A stretch of 64,000 nucleotides of DNA from Salinimicrobium sp963739625. GTDB taxonomy: Bacteria; Bacteroidota; Bacteroidia; Flavobacteriales; Flavobacteriaceae. Within the stretch, counting starts at the first letter, position 1, and the number at the start of each line of letters is the position of its first letter. The DNA is taken from positions 62,001-126,000 of the forward strand of contig CAVUAU010000005.1 of NCBI GenBank assembly GCA_963739625.1, in the 5' to 3' direction. The position numbers were made by a program, and so were the translations under genes. Below are positions 16,133 through 23,936 of the stretch, piece after piece. Below the pieces are notes generated by a model that was not told where the DNA came from, did no database searches, and saw only the letters and a program-made list of their open reading frames with translations.

Positions 16133-17014
16133 TCATTTTTTCTTTTTACGGTTGACTATCAGTACCCCCAGAAGAATAAAAACTCCCGAAAACAGTTGTA
16201 ACAGCGTAAAATCTTCCCCGTCAAGAACACCCCATCCCAGGGCAACTATAGGTATCAAATAGGTCACCGAGGTTGAAAAAACCGGGTCTGAGATTTGGAT
16301 GAGTTTATTAAAAATTATGAGAGCCACTCCTGTTCCAATGATCCCCAGGATGGCGATGTAAACCAGTGACAGCTGTACTTGAGGTGCGGCTACTACTTCG
16401 GCTGAAAAGAAACCTGTTGAAAAAAGAACCGCAAGTGCAGGGAGTGCGATCACCATAAAATTTCCTGTAGTTATGGCCAGGGCAGGTATCCCCGAGAGGT
16501 AGGTTTTGATGATATTGGCATTGAAGCCGTAAAAAAGAGAAGCAAGTATGACGAGCAGGGAATACCAGTAATTTTGATCTGGATTTACAGCCGCGCCACT
16601 CAAAATTAAAGCAGTGGTACCGGCCAAACCAATCATAACACCAACAAATTTGTTCTTAACGAAAGTGGCCCCAAAAACGAAAACTCCCAATAACATGGAC
16701 AGTAAGGGAGTTGTAGAATTTAGAATAGAAACAATTGCGCTGTCAATTTCGGTTTCGGCAAAAGAAAAAAGGTAAGCAGGAAAAAAGGTTCCGAAGAAAC
16801 CTGAAAAAGCGATCCATTTCCACTGCTTCCTCTCTACTTTTTTGAGGCTTTTAAGCCCCACGATGAGCAGGAAAAGTGCAGCGAACACTATTCTTAAAGA
16901 TCCTACCTGCAGGGCGGTCAAGCCTACCAGTCCTTTTTTTATAAGAATAAAAGAACTTCCCCAAACCAGCGCAAGCAGGCAGAGATAGATCCATTTAAGA
17001 TTTTTTACGGGCAT
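16133..17014 (-). CDS. EamA/DMT family transporter
   Basis: A 293-residue protein of ten hydrophobic segments made of two EamA repeats. The first starts NLKWIYLCLLALVWGSSFILIKKGL and the second follows residue 150; the C-terminus is basic (VNRKKKK). Members export or import amino acids and other small metabolites; the substrate cannot be told. The frame runs open upstream into gldD without a stop, but similarity begins at MPVKNLKW, so the start is put at 17012-17014. If the open frame is real, GldD and this protein would be fused; a second indel in gldD is the simpler reading. Confidence 0.85.
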   Translation of the reverse strand: MPVKNLKWIYLCLLALVWGSSFILIKKGLVGLTALQVGSLRIVFAALFLLIVGLKSLKKVERKQWKWIAFSGFFGTFFPAYLFSFAETEIDSAIVSILNSTTPLLSMLLGVFVFGATFVKNKFVGVMIGLAGTTALILSGAAVNPDQNYWYSLLVILASLFYGFNANIIKTYLSGIPALAITTGNFMVIALPALAVLFSTGFFSAEVVAAPQVQLSLVYIAILGIIGTGVALIIFNKLIQISDPVFSTSVTYLIPIVALGWGVLDGEDFTLLQLFSGVFILLGVLIVNRKKKK

Positions 17015-17076
17015 TCCATTGATTTGGCTGTAAAAATCGCCATTTCCTGAAGAAAGCAAAGAATTTTCCAGTTCTT

Positions 17077-17648
17077 TTACCGGAGATTCTTTCCAGCGAA
17101 CAGTTTCCATAAGGTGCCTCATATCTTGTTTAAGATAAGCTGCAGCAGGAAGAATAGAGTCGAAATTGGGTTGGGCATTAAAATAAATGGACCCCGTTAT
17201 GAAAATGTTCGGTACTGTCGGTGAGGTAGAACTGTGCCTGGGAGGCCGCGTTCCCTTCAACTTCATAGAACATCCCGTAAGTGCGGTGAAAATCATTGGT
17301 ATAGATATCTCCCTCAATGGCATCGGCCTTAATGGTATGCCGTAAAGGCAACTTTTGAGCATCGGTTAAAAGGGAGTCAAGATTATTTCGAACGGGTTGA
17401 TAGGTGATAAAAATAGTGCCGTTTTGCAGGCCATATTCCAGGTTCATTGAACATGGCTTCCCTCCTGCAGGATGCGTAGCGATTGCTGCTGTATTCTTCT
17501 CAAAGGTATAAGGGCAATTCCAATCCAGCTGTTCGTAATGGGCTTCGGGATATTCAAGTGAAAGATAAGCTTTTGGCTTCGGCTGGGGATCTTCGCCGCA
17601 AGAAAGAAGCAGCAGTGGGAAAAACATCAAAAAAATCAACTTTTTCAT
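17077..17648 (-). pseudogene. gldD: Gliding motility lipoprotein GldD, frameshifted as sequenced
   Basis: The start is a lipoprotein signal (FFPLLLLSCGED) followed by the GldD pattern (YLSLEYPEAHYEQLDWNCPYTFEKN, CSMNLEYGLQNGTIFITYQPV, TDSTEHF). The frame then shifts at an A/T run at 17202-17205; dropping one base joins it to ITGSIYFNAQPNFDSILPAAAYL and MRHLMETVRWK, the expected GldD end. After VRWK the shifted frame has no stop and runs into the EamA gene. A second extra A (GGAAAG) would give RWKNLR and a stop at 17077-17079, so the 3' end given here is tentative. GldD is needed for gliding and type IX secretion. The start overlaps the gldE stop (ATGA). Confidence 0.8.
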
Positions 17649-18970
17649 ATCCCGACAATGCTCAGCTTTATTTGTTTAATTCTTTTGTGATCAATGACCT
17701 CCACTTTAAAACTATAGCGGTCAAATAATATCACATCTCCTTTCTTCGGAAAACTACCTGAAATCTCCAGTAGAAAACCCGCTAAAGTTTCGGCTTCACC
17801 CTTGTTATCCTCAAACATTGAAGGATTATCAAGCTTTATCACCCGGTAAAAATCTTTTAATGGAGTCTTGCCCTCAAAAACATAATTATTCTCGTCCAGC
17901 TTTGAAAATACGAGATCTTCATCATCAAACTCGTCGCTGATGTCTCCCACAATTTCCTCGATGATGTCTTCCAAAGAAATTAAGCCACTGGTTCCGCCGT
18001 ATTCATCTACCACGATCGCCAGGTGATTCTTTTTGTCTTTAAAATCATTCAGCAAATCATCAAGCTTCTTGTTCTCGGGTACAAAATACGGCTCCCGCAA
18101 CAGGTTTTTCCAGTCATAATCTGTCTCCTCGAGGTAAGGCAACAAATCTTTCACATAAAGTATTCCTGTAACATTATCAATACTGTCCCTGTACACGGGA
18201 ATTCGCGAATAACCATTTTCAATGATCACCGGAATGATCTTTTCATAGCTATCCTCCTCATTAAGGGCAAAAATATCCATCCTTGGCCGCATTACCTGCT
18301 TGGTGTCTGTATTTCCAAAGGACACGATACCCTTTAATATCTTTTGCTCCTCCTTGGTGGTGTCGTGTTGACTTGTTAATTCCAGAGCCTGTGAGAGTTG
18401 ATCAACGCTTAGTCCCGCCTTTTGATTTCCCAGGCGCTCATGAATGAACAGCGTCATGTGCCTCATAGGGATACTTAACGGAGAAAAAACACGATCCAGT
18501 ACATTAAGCGGATAGGCCATAAAATGGGAAAAAAAGACCTTGTTACGGCTTGCATAGACTTTGGGCAGGATCTCACCAAAAAGCAGGATAAGAAAGGTCA
18601 CCACCACCACTTCAAAGAAGAACTGCAGATCGATCCCCAAAATAACCGTATTAATATCTGCAAAGGCTTTATCTATAAGGCTGTCAAAAAGCAGAATGAT
18701 CGCTATATTGATCATATTATTTGCAACCAAAATTGTCGCCAGGAGTTTTTTTGGCTTGTCCAGCAAGTTGATGACAATCTGCTCCTTTACGCTGCGTTTC
18801 GATTCTTCGGGTTCAAAATCGGCAGGAGTGAGAGAAAATAGAGCCACTTCTGCACCCGAAACAAGGGCCGAACCCATCAATAGCAACACTGCCGCAAGTA
18901 TTCCTAACAGCAGCGAAAGATCTTCAGATGCAACAAATAATAATGTAAAACTGGCAGGATCGGGATCCAA
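17645..18970 (-). CDS. gldE: Gliding motility protein GldE (CorC/HlyC family, CBS domains)
   Basis: A 441-residue membrane protein. The N-terminal half is a CNNM/DUF21 domain with four hydrophobic segments (LLGILAAVLLLMGSALVSGAEVALFS first). Two CBS domains follow (about 210-335, with RPRMDIFALNEEDSYEKIIPVIIENGYSRIPVYRDSIDNVTGILYVKDLL), and a C-terminal CorC_HlyC domain ends the protein. The gene order mutY-ssb-gldE-gldD is the classical flavobacterial arrangement, which fixes the name over generic hemolysin. It likely supports the type IX secretion/gliding machine; the molecular role is not known. Confidence 0.93.
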   Translation of the reverse strand: MDPDPASFTLLFVASEDLSLLLGILAAVLLLMGSALVSGAEVALFSLTPADFEPEESKRSVKEQIVINLLDKPKKLLATILVANNMINIAIILLFDSLIDKAFADINTVILGIDLQFFFEVVVVTFLILLFGEILPKVYASRNKVFFSHFMAYPLNVLDRVFSPLSIPMRHMTLFIHERLGNQKAGLSVDQLSQALELTSQHDTTKEEQKILKGIVSFGNTDTKQVMRPRMDIFALNEEDSYEKIIPVIIENGYSRIPVYRDSIDNVTGILYVKDLLPYLEETDYDWKNLLREPYFVPENKKLDDLLNDFKDKKNHLAIVVDEYGGTSGLISLEDIIEEIVGDISDEFDDEDLVFSKLDENNYVFEGKTPLKDFYRVIKLDNPSMFEDNKGEAETLAGFLLEISGSFPKKGDVILFDRYSFKVEVIDHKRIKQIKLSIVGI

Positions 18971-18991
18971 ATGTTTAGCTTTTGATTAAAC

Positions 18992-19456
18992 TTAGAACGG
19001 TAGATCGTCCTCGTCCTCTTCGCCTATGGCAGGCGATTGTTGGCTGGTGCCGGAACTTTGTTGCTGGTTTTGCGGGCGGTACTGTTGATTTCCCGCAGGC
19101 TCGCCAGAGGCACCGCCTTCTTTAGGTGTCAAAAAGGTGAAATCTGTGCACTGTATTTCTGTAGAATAACGCTCCATTCCTTTATCGTCGGTCCACTTGC
19201 GGGTCTTGATCCTTCCCTCAATATAAACCTTGTCCCCTTTTTTCAGGTACTTCTCACAAATCTCTGCTGCCTTGTTGCGCACCACAATATTGTGCCATTC
19301 GGTATTTTCAACGCGCTGGCCTGTAGTTTTATTGGTGTAAACCTCGTTGGTAGCCAAAGGAAAACGACCAATAGATCCGCCGCCCTCGAAATAGTGCATT
19401 TTCACATCATCTCCCGTGTGGCCTATCAGCATCACTTTATTTAAAGTTCCGGTCAT
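18992..19456 (-). CDS. ssb: Single-stranded DNA-binding protein
   Basis: A 154-residue SSB. The OB fold spans about residues 1-110 (MTGTLNKVMLIGHTGDDVKMHYFEGGGSIGRFPLATNE, EWHNIVVRNKAAEICEKYLKKGDKVYIEGRI). A Gly/Gln-rich linker follows, and the acidic tail ends DEDDLPF, the docking site for repair and replication partners. It lies between mutY and gldE with gaps of 104 and 21 bases. Confidence 0.97.
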   Translation of the reverse strand: MTGTLNKVMLIGHTGDDVKMHYFEGGGSIGRFPLATNEVYTNKTTGQRVENTEWHNIVVRNKAAEICEKYLKKGDKVYIEGRIKTRKWTDDKGMERYSTEIQCTDFTFLTPKEGGASGEPAGNQQYRPQNQQQSSGTSQQSPAIGEEDEDDLPF

Positions 19457-19560
19457 TGTCTTTGTATTTGGTTTGAGATTCTAAAATAAGCAAAAATTGT
19501 TCTTTTAAGGTTTCTGCGGTTCAAATTTCTCTCTTCGGAAGTTTTCCAAAGAGAAAGATC

Positions 19561-20598
19561 TTAAAAATCAAAGGTATCAATAAAATTTCCGATTAAAACC
19601 GGCACCGGAAATTTATTTAACTCCTCATATGGAACCCCTTTTTGAGGCAGCTGTTCACAGTCCATTATCCAGAATTTGGTGTAGATATGTTGATGGGTGA
19701 GTTTGTGCACAATAGGTGACTCATTATATAGGACCACGTCTTTTGCTGTTACCGAATAATTCTGAAATCCCTCCTCTTCCAGAAGATTTTCGGCAGAAAC
19801 TTCGGCCGGTGTTTCAATAAGGGGAAATTCATACAGGCCTTCCCATATTCCTTTTCCACGGCGCTGCTCCAGGAGCGTCTTTTTTTCTTCAGAAAGAAAG
19901 ACGAGGTAATTAAAATGCCTTTTTTTAACCTTCAGCTTTTTCAACTTCACAGGAAGCTGCGTGATTCTGTTTTCATTGAAGGCCACACATTTTTCAGAAA
20001 AGATACAGGTAGAGCAAAGCGGTTGTCTTGGCTTACATTGCTCGCTTCCGAATTCTATGGTCGCCTGGTTAAAGGAGGCAGGATCGTCGCGATCAATCAA
20101 CTCCTGGGCGAGCGCCTTGAATTCTTTTATTCCTGCGGAAGTGTTTGTAGGAGTATCAATTCCGAAGATGCGAGACAACATTCTAAAGACATTACCATCA
20201 ACGGCAGCGGCAGGTTCATCAAAGCAGACAGAAGCAATAGCACTGGCAGTGTAGTCGCCTATTCCTTTTAATTGGAGCAGTTCTTTATAGGTATCGGGGA
20301 ATTTTCCGTTCCTCTCGAAGGCAATATGACGGGCAGTATGGTGCAAATTCCTGGCGCGGGAATAGTATCCCAGTCCCTGCCAAAGTTTTAGCACTTCTTC
20401 TTCGGAAGCATTTGCGAGGGAAAATACGTCGGGATAAGTCTCCAAAAACTTGAAATAGTATGGTTTTCCCTGTTCGACCCGGGTTTGCTGAAGAATAATT
20501 TCACTCAACCAGATTTGATATGGATCTTTTGTGGCTCTCCACGGCAGTTGCCTCTTATTTTCTAAATACCAAAAAATCAGTCTTTTGGAAAAATTCAT
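19561..20598 (-). CDS. mutY: A/G-specific adenine glycosylase MutY
   Basis: A 345-residue base excision repair enzyme that removes adenine paired with 8-oxoguanine. Seen are the LPWR motif (RQLPWRATKDPYQIWLSEIILQQTRV), the helix-hairpin-helix LLQLKGIGDYTASAI, the catalytic Asp region VDGNVFRML, the 4Fe-4S cysteine set (CKPRQPLCSTCIFSEKC) and a C-terminal NUDIX-like domain that reads 8-oxoG (KRHFNYLVFL..., RRGKGIWEGLYEFPL). It is divergent from the HU gene and heads the mutY-ssb-gldE-gldD run. Confidence 0.96.
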   Translation of the reverse strand: MNFSKRLIFWYLENKRQLPWRATKDPYQIWLSEIILQQTRVEQGKPYYFKFLETYPDVFSLANASEEEVLKLWQGLGYYSRARNLHHTARHIAFERNGKFPDTYKELLQLKGIGDYTASAIASVCFDEPAAAVDGNVFRMLSRIFGIDTPTNTSAGIKEFKALAQELIDRDDPASFNQATIEFGSEQCKPRQPLCSTCIFSEKCVAFNENRITQLPVKLKKLKVKKRHFNYLVFLSEEKKTLLEQRRGKGIWEGLYEFPLIETPAEVSAENLLEEEGFQNYSVTAKDVVLYNESPIVHKLTHQHIYTKFWIMDCEQLPQKGVPYEELNKFPVPVLIGNFIDTFDF

Positions 20599-20659
20599 TA
20601 AAGCAATTTCTTTGGTGCAATGATAATTCTTTATTCTCTTACTATTTAATGAATTAGGA

Positions 20660-20691
20660 TTGAAAAGTTGCAGATTTAATTCTTATATTTG
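20660..20691 (+). promoter_or_regulatory. Promoter of the HU gene
   Basis: TTG at 20660-20662, a 21-base spacer and TATATTTG at 20684-20691 fit the Bacteroidetes -33/-7 consensus. The box ends 44 bases before the HU start codon. Confidence 0.65.
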
Positions 20692-20735
20692 CCCCTCGAA
20701 AATTTACAAACCCCAATTTAATAAATCATACGAAA

Positions 20736-21026
20736 ATGACGAAAGCAGATATCGTAGCAAAGATCTCCGAGAAGTTAGGAATGGAAAAAGGAGATGTACA
20801 GGCTACCGTGGAAACCTTTATGGAAGAGGTGAAAACTTCCCTTGAGGCTGGAGACAATGTTTACCTTAGAGGATTTGGAAGCTTTATCATTAAGACCAGA
20901 GCAGAAAAAACCGGAAGGAATATCTCAAAGAATACAACTATCAAGATTCCTGCTCACAACATCCCTGCTTTTAAACCTGCGAAAGTGTTCGTTGAAGGTG
21001 TTAAAACCAACGTTGAAGTAAAATAA
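20736..21026 (+). CDS. HU family DNA-binding protein
   Basis: A 96-residue nucleoid protein with the HU/IHF fold: MTKADIVAKISEKLGMEKGDVQATVETFMEEVKTSL (helices), then VYLRGFGSFIIKTRAEKTGRNISKNTTIKIPAHNIPAFKPAK with the DNA-intercalating arm (around NISKNTTIKIPAHNIPAF). It bends DNA without strong sequence preference. The gene order HU, small basic protein, RNase G is common in Flavobacteriaceae. Confidence 0.95.
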   Translation: MTKADIVAKISEKLGMEKGDVQATVETFMEEVKTSLEAGDNVYLRGFGSFIIKTRAEKTGRNISKNTTIKIPAHNIPAFKPAKVFVEGVKTNVEVK

Positions 21027-21079
21027 GATTTCCTGCCCGAGGGCAGAACCAAAATAATTACTAATTAAAAAGTCACACT

Positions 21080-21169
21080 ATGCCAAGTGGTAAAAAAAGA
21101 AAAAGACATAAGGTAGCTACGCACAAGCGTAAGAAAAGAAGAAGAGCTAACCGTCACAAGAAAAAGTAG
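21080..21169 (+). CDS. 29-residue highly basic ribosomal-type protein
   Basis: ATG at 21080-21082, 29 codons, stop TAG at 21167-21169. The product has 17 Lys/Arg and 4 His residues (MPSGKKRKRHKVATHKRKK first), as in tiny rRNA-binding proteins. It lies 53 bases after HU and is followed directly by a terminator, which argues for a real expressed unit. Such a protein in this position is conserved in Flavobacteriaceae. It may correspond to bL38, a small 50S protein found in the Flavobacterium johnsoniae ribosome; that match is from memory and unverified. Confidence 0.75.
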   Translation: MPSGKKRKRHKVATHKRKKRRRANRHKKK

Positions 21170-21190
21170 TTTTCATACTACTTTTTTTGT
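21164..21190 (+). terminator. Terminator of the HU / small basic protein unit
   Basis: AAAGTAGT / ACTACTTT stem that includes the stop codon of the 29-residue gene, followed by a run of T. Confidence 0.8.
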
Positions 21191-21268
21191 TTAACACCGT
21201 TCTTTGAAATCGAGGTCAGCTTTGACCTCTATAGGAGTAAAAACCCTGTGAATTTTATTGTTTAATCC

Positions 21269-21286
21269 ATCCCGATATATCGGGAT
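21269..21286. repeat. Perfect palindrome ATCCCGATATATCGGGAT
   Basis: An 18-base perfect palindrome 14 bases upstream of the RNase G start. A related TCCCGAAATCGGGA occurs at about 47695 inside the DUF4270 gene. It may be a regulator site in the rng leader or a dispersed short palindrome. Confidence 0.5.
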
Positions 21287-21300
21287 AAAAATCGATTAGA

Positions 21301-22845
21301 GTGAACAAAGAGTTAATTATTAGAACCGGTTCCTCTGCTGTAGATTTTGCCTTATTAAAAGATGGAAAACTAATAGAACTCAACAAGGAAGAAGACGACA
21401 GTAATTTTGCCGTAGGCGATATTTTTCTCGCCAAAGTTAGAAAAGCTGTCCCCGGATTAAACGCCGGCTTTGTAAATGTGGGCTACACGAAAGATGCATT
21501 CTTGCACTATCATGACCTTGGCCCCCAGGTACTTTCTTTGCTGAAGTTCATAAAACGTGTAAGCACAGGTAAACTAAAGGATTATTCTTTAAAGGATTTT
21601 CCTACAGAAAAAGATATTGATAAAGACGGAAGCATTGCCGATGTCTTAAAATCAAATCAATCGCTGCTGGTACAGGTAGTGAAGGAGCCAATCTCCACCA
21701 AGGGCCCCAGGATAAGTTCAGAACTTTCCCTTCCCGGGCGCTATATCGTGCTGGTGCCTTTTTCCAATCGCGTTTCTGTTTCTCAAAAAATAGAAAGCAA
21801 AGAAGAAAAAGACCGCCTCAAACGACTGGTGAAGAGCATTAGACCCAAAGGCTTTGGAATTATCGTTCGTACCGTAGCAGAAGGCAGAAAAGTAGCAGAA
21901 CTGGACAACGACCTGCAAAATTTGATGGGACGTTGGACAGGAATGTGTAAAAAGCTGTATAAAGCACCTCATCCCTCCAAAGTGTTGGGAGAACTCAACA
22001 GGGCATCCTCTATTCTTAGAGATGTCTTTAATGACACGTTTACTTCAATATGTGTGGATGATGAGACGCTGTATACACAAATCAAAGACTACGTGAGCGA
22101 GATCGCTCCAAAAAAAGAATCCATTGTGAAGTTGTACGATTCCAATGTTCCAATTTTCGAAAAATTCGGAATCGAACGCCAAATTAAAACTACTTTCGGC
22201 CGCACAGTATCTATGCACAAAGGGGCATACCTGGTAATAGAGCATACCGAAGCTATGCACGTCGTTGACGTGAACAGCGGTAACCGCTCCAACAAATCCA
22301 AGAACCAGGAAGACACAGCGCTTGAGGTCAACCTCATTAGCGCTACCGAGATTGCCCGTCAATTACGCCTCCGCGATATGGGAGGGATCATTGTAGTTGA
22401 TTTCATAGATATGAACAAAGCCGAAAACCGAAAGGCGCTCTACGATCATTTACGAGAAGAAATGAGCGATGACCGTGCAAAACATAAGATTTTGCCCCCC
22501 AGTAAATTTGGACTTGTACAAATCACAAGACAAAGGGTACGGCCCGAGATGAATATCAAAACAAGGGAAGAGAATCCCAATAAACAGGGAGAAGAAATCG
22601 AAGCCCCAATTGTTTTGGTAAACAAGATCACAACCGACCTTGAAAAACTGATCAAAAAAGACTATAAAAAGATCACTTTAAGTGCACATCCTTTTATAGC
22701 AGCCTTTTTAACCAAAGGTTTTCCATCACCACGCGCTAAATGGTATTTTGACCACAAACGCTGGGTAAAAATAGTACCAAGAGATGCTTACACGTATCTT
22801 GAATACCACTTCCACGACAAAGACGGGGAAGACATTCAGAAATAG
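21301..22845 (+). CDS. rng: Ribonuclease G (Rne/Rng family)
   Basis: A 514-residue endoribonuclease that trims 16S rRNA 5' ends and degrades mRNA. The start is GTG (NKELIIRTGSSAVDFALLKDGKL). An S1 RNA-binding domain covers about residues 38-130 (GDIFLAKVRKAVPGLNAGFVNVGYTKDAFLH). The catalytic region shows HVVDVNSGNRSNKSKN and GIIVVDFIDM, whose Asp residues bind the metal. A Zn-link CPxC as in E. coli is not seen; the Bacteroidetes form usually lacks it. The gap upstream holds the HU-unit terminator and an 18-base palindrome; a terminator follows the stop. Confidence 0.95.
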   Translation: MNKELIIRTGSSAVDFALLKDGKLIELNKEEDDSNFAVGDIFLAKVRKAVPGLNAGFVNVGYTKDAFLHYHDLGPQVLSLLKFIKRVSTGKLKDYSLKDFPTEKDIDKDGSIADVLKSNQSLLVQVVKEPISTKGPRISSELSLPGRYIVLVPFSNRVSVSQKIESKEEKDRLKRLVKSIRPKGFGIIVRTVAEGRKVAELDNDLQNLMGRWTGMCKKLYKAPHPSKVLGELNRASSILRDVFNDTFTSICVDDETLYTQIKDYVSEIAPKKESIVKLYDSNVPIFEKFGIERQIKTTFGRTVSMHKGAYLVIEHTEAMHVVDVNSGNRSNKSKNQEDTALEVNLISATEIARQLRLRDMGGIIVVDFIDMNKAENRKALYDHLREEMSDDRAKHKILPPSKFGLVQITRQRVRPEMNIKTREENPNKQGEEIEAPIVLVNKITTDLEKLIKKDYKKITLSAHPFIAAFLTKGFPSPRAKWYFDHKRWVKIVPRDAYTYLEYHFHDKDGEDIQK

Positions 22846-22847
22846 TA

Positions 22848-22884
22848 AAGACGCCTTTCAAGCAATTGGGAGGCGTTTTTTTTT
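22848..22884 (+). terminator. Terminator after rng
   Basis: ACGCCT / AGGCGT stem with a longer loop and a run of nine T starting a few bases after the rng stop. Confidence 0.75.
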
Positions 22885-23022
22885 GCTTAGACGTGAGATG
22901 TTAGATCGTAGATCATAGAATTTGGGATCTAGAATCTAGACTCACCCAACATTTCTTCAACGAAAAAAGTCCCCCTCAAGGGGATTTAGGGGGATGAGTA
23001 TTTCTAGAAATTTCCACAGCAT

Positions 23023-23236
23023 GAATTGCCTTCGGCTTCAGCCGAAGGATTATGGAAATTCCTTTTCTATATGGGCTTTAGCCCAACACCTCTCCTCTTT
23101 ACTCAGAACAGAATCAGAGTTATGCGGGGCCAAAAATGGTATTTTAGTATCTCCTTAGAAGCTTATTACCATTATTGGGCTAAAGCCCTGACTGAAAGTT
23201 ATTTTTTGGACCGAAGGCTGAAGCCTTCGGCAATTC
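23023..23236. repeat. REP-like paired hairpins, inverted cluster 1
   Basis: Four hairpins in mirror order: A forward (23023-23048, tag AATTGCC then a CCTTCGGCTTCAGCCGAAGG stem), B forward (23073-23084, GGGCTTTAGCCC), B reverse (23177-23188) and A reverse (23211-23236). The A-to-B spacing is about 25 bases in each copy. The same two hairpins recur at 42026-42265. The rest of the 548-base gap (22846-23393) holds the rng terminator, a GTCCCCCTCAAGGGGA element near 22968, and AT-rich low-complexity sequence; no gene is supported. Confidence 0.8.
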
Positions 23237-23393
23237 ATACAAAAAGTCTTTGCTTTCCTTAAAGACATCTTTTATTAGATTCAACAATGGCAACCGACAT
23301 TTTTAACATCGTACTTCTATCTTGATAATTTCTAATTTTGCTCTGAAAACATCTAACTTTGAGTTTCAACCTAAGAATTTTGAATCTTGAACT

Positions 23394-23883
23394 TTGAATA
23401 AGGAAACCGGAAAATCCTACACCGTCAAAGAAGCCACTTTGAAGCTGATGCAGTTCTGCGCCTATCGCGACCGTTCTCAAAAAGAGGTGGAAGACAAACT
23501 TGTTGAGATGCGCATGATCCCTCAGGCCCGGGAAGAGATCATCATCAAGCTCATGCAGGAAGGTTTTCTCAACGAGGAACGCTTCGCCCGCAGCTTTGTC
23601 CGCGGAAAGTTTCGCATCAAAAAATGGGGCCGCTTAAGGATAAAACAGGAGCTTAAGCTCAAGCAGATCTCTGCTCCTATCATTAAATTGGCGATGGAAG
23701 AAATAGAGGAAAAAGCCTATTTTTCAACCCTCTGCGAACTGGCCGGAAAGAAGTTGAACCTGCTCAAAGAACCCGATCAAATATAAACTTCGGAAAAAGC
23801 TAAGCGACCACCTGCTTCGAAAAGGTTATGAAGCAAATCTTGTCTACGAGGTAACTTCCGACCTTATTAACTCAGAAGAATAG
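23394..23883 (+). pseudogene. recX: Regulatory protein RecX, frameshifted as sequenced
   Basis: Starting at TTG, the frame gives a RecX pattern of three-helix repeats: KEATLKLMQFCAYRDRSQKEVEDKLVEM, IIKLMQEGFLNEERFARSFVRGKFRIKKWG and IKQELKLKQISAPIIKLAMEEI. It then stops early after LLKEPDQI. In the next frame the expected end follows directly (NPIKYKLRKKLSDHLLRKGYEANLVYEV to a TAG at 23881-23883). Dropping one A from CTCAAAGAAC at 23766-23768 joins them and gives 162 residues, the normal family length. RecX binds RecA filaments and limits recombination. Sequence error is the likely cause of the break. Confidence 0.85.
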
Positions 23884-23904
23884 TTAAAAGCTTTCCTCAA
23901 CAGG

Positions 23905-23936
23905 TCTCAAAAATGTCATTTTTGGGAGATCTTATT
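23905..23936. terminator. Bidirectional terminator between recX and the cupin gene
   Basis: TCTCAAAAATG / CATTTTTGGGAGA form an almost perfect inverted repeat centred on one T, followed by T-rich sequence. It lies between two convergent genes and overlaps the cupin stop codon. It is also a copy of the recurrent AAAAATGnCATTTTT palindrome. Confidence 0.65.

Noticed and set aside
23026..23262. 78-codon frame in the rng-recX gap
   Set aside because: It is made of the REP-like hairpins themselves and has no protein-like composition.
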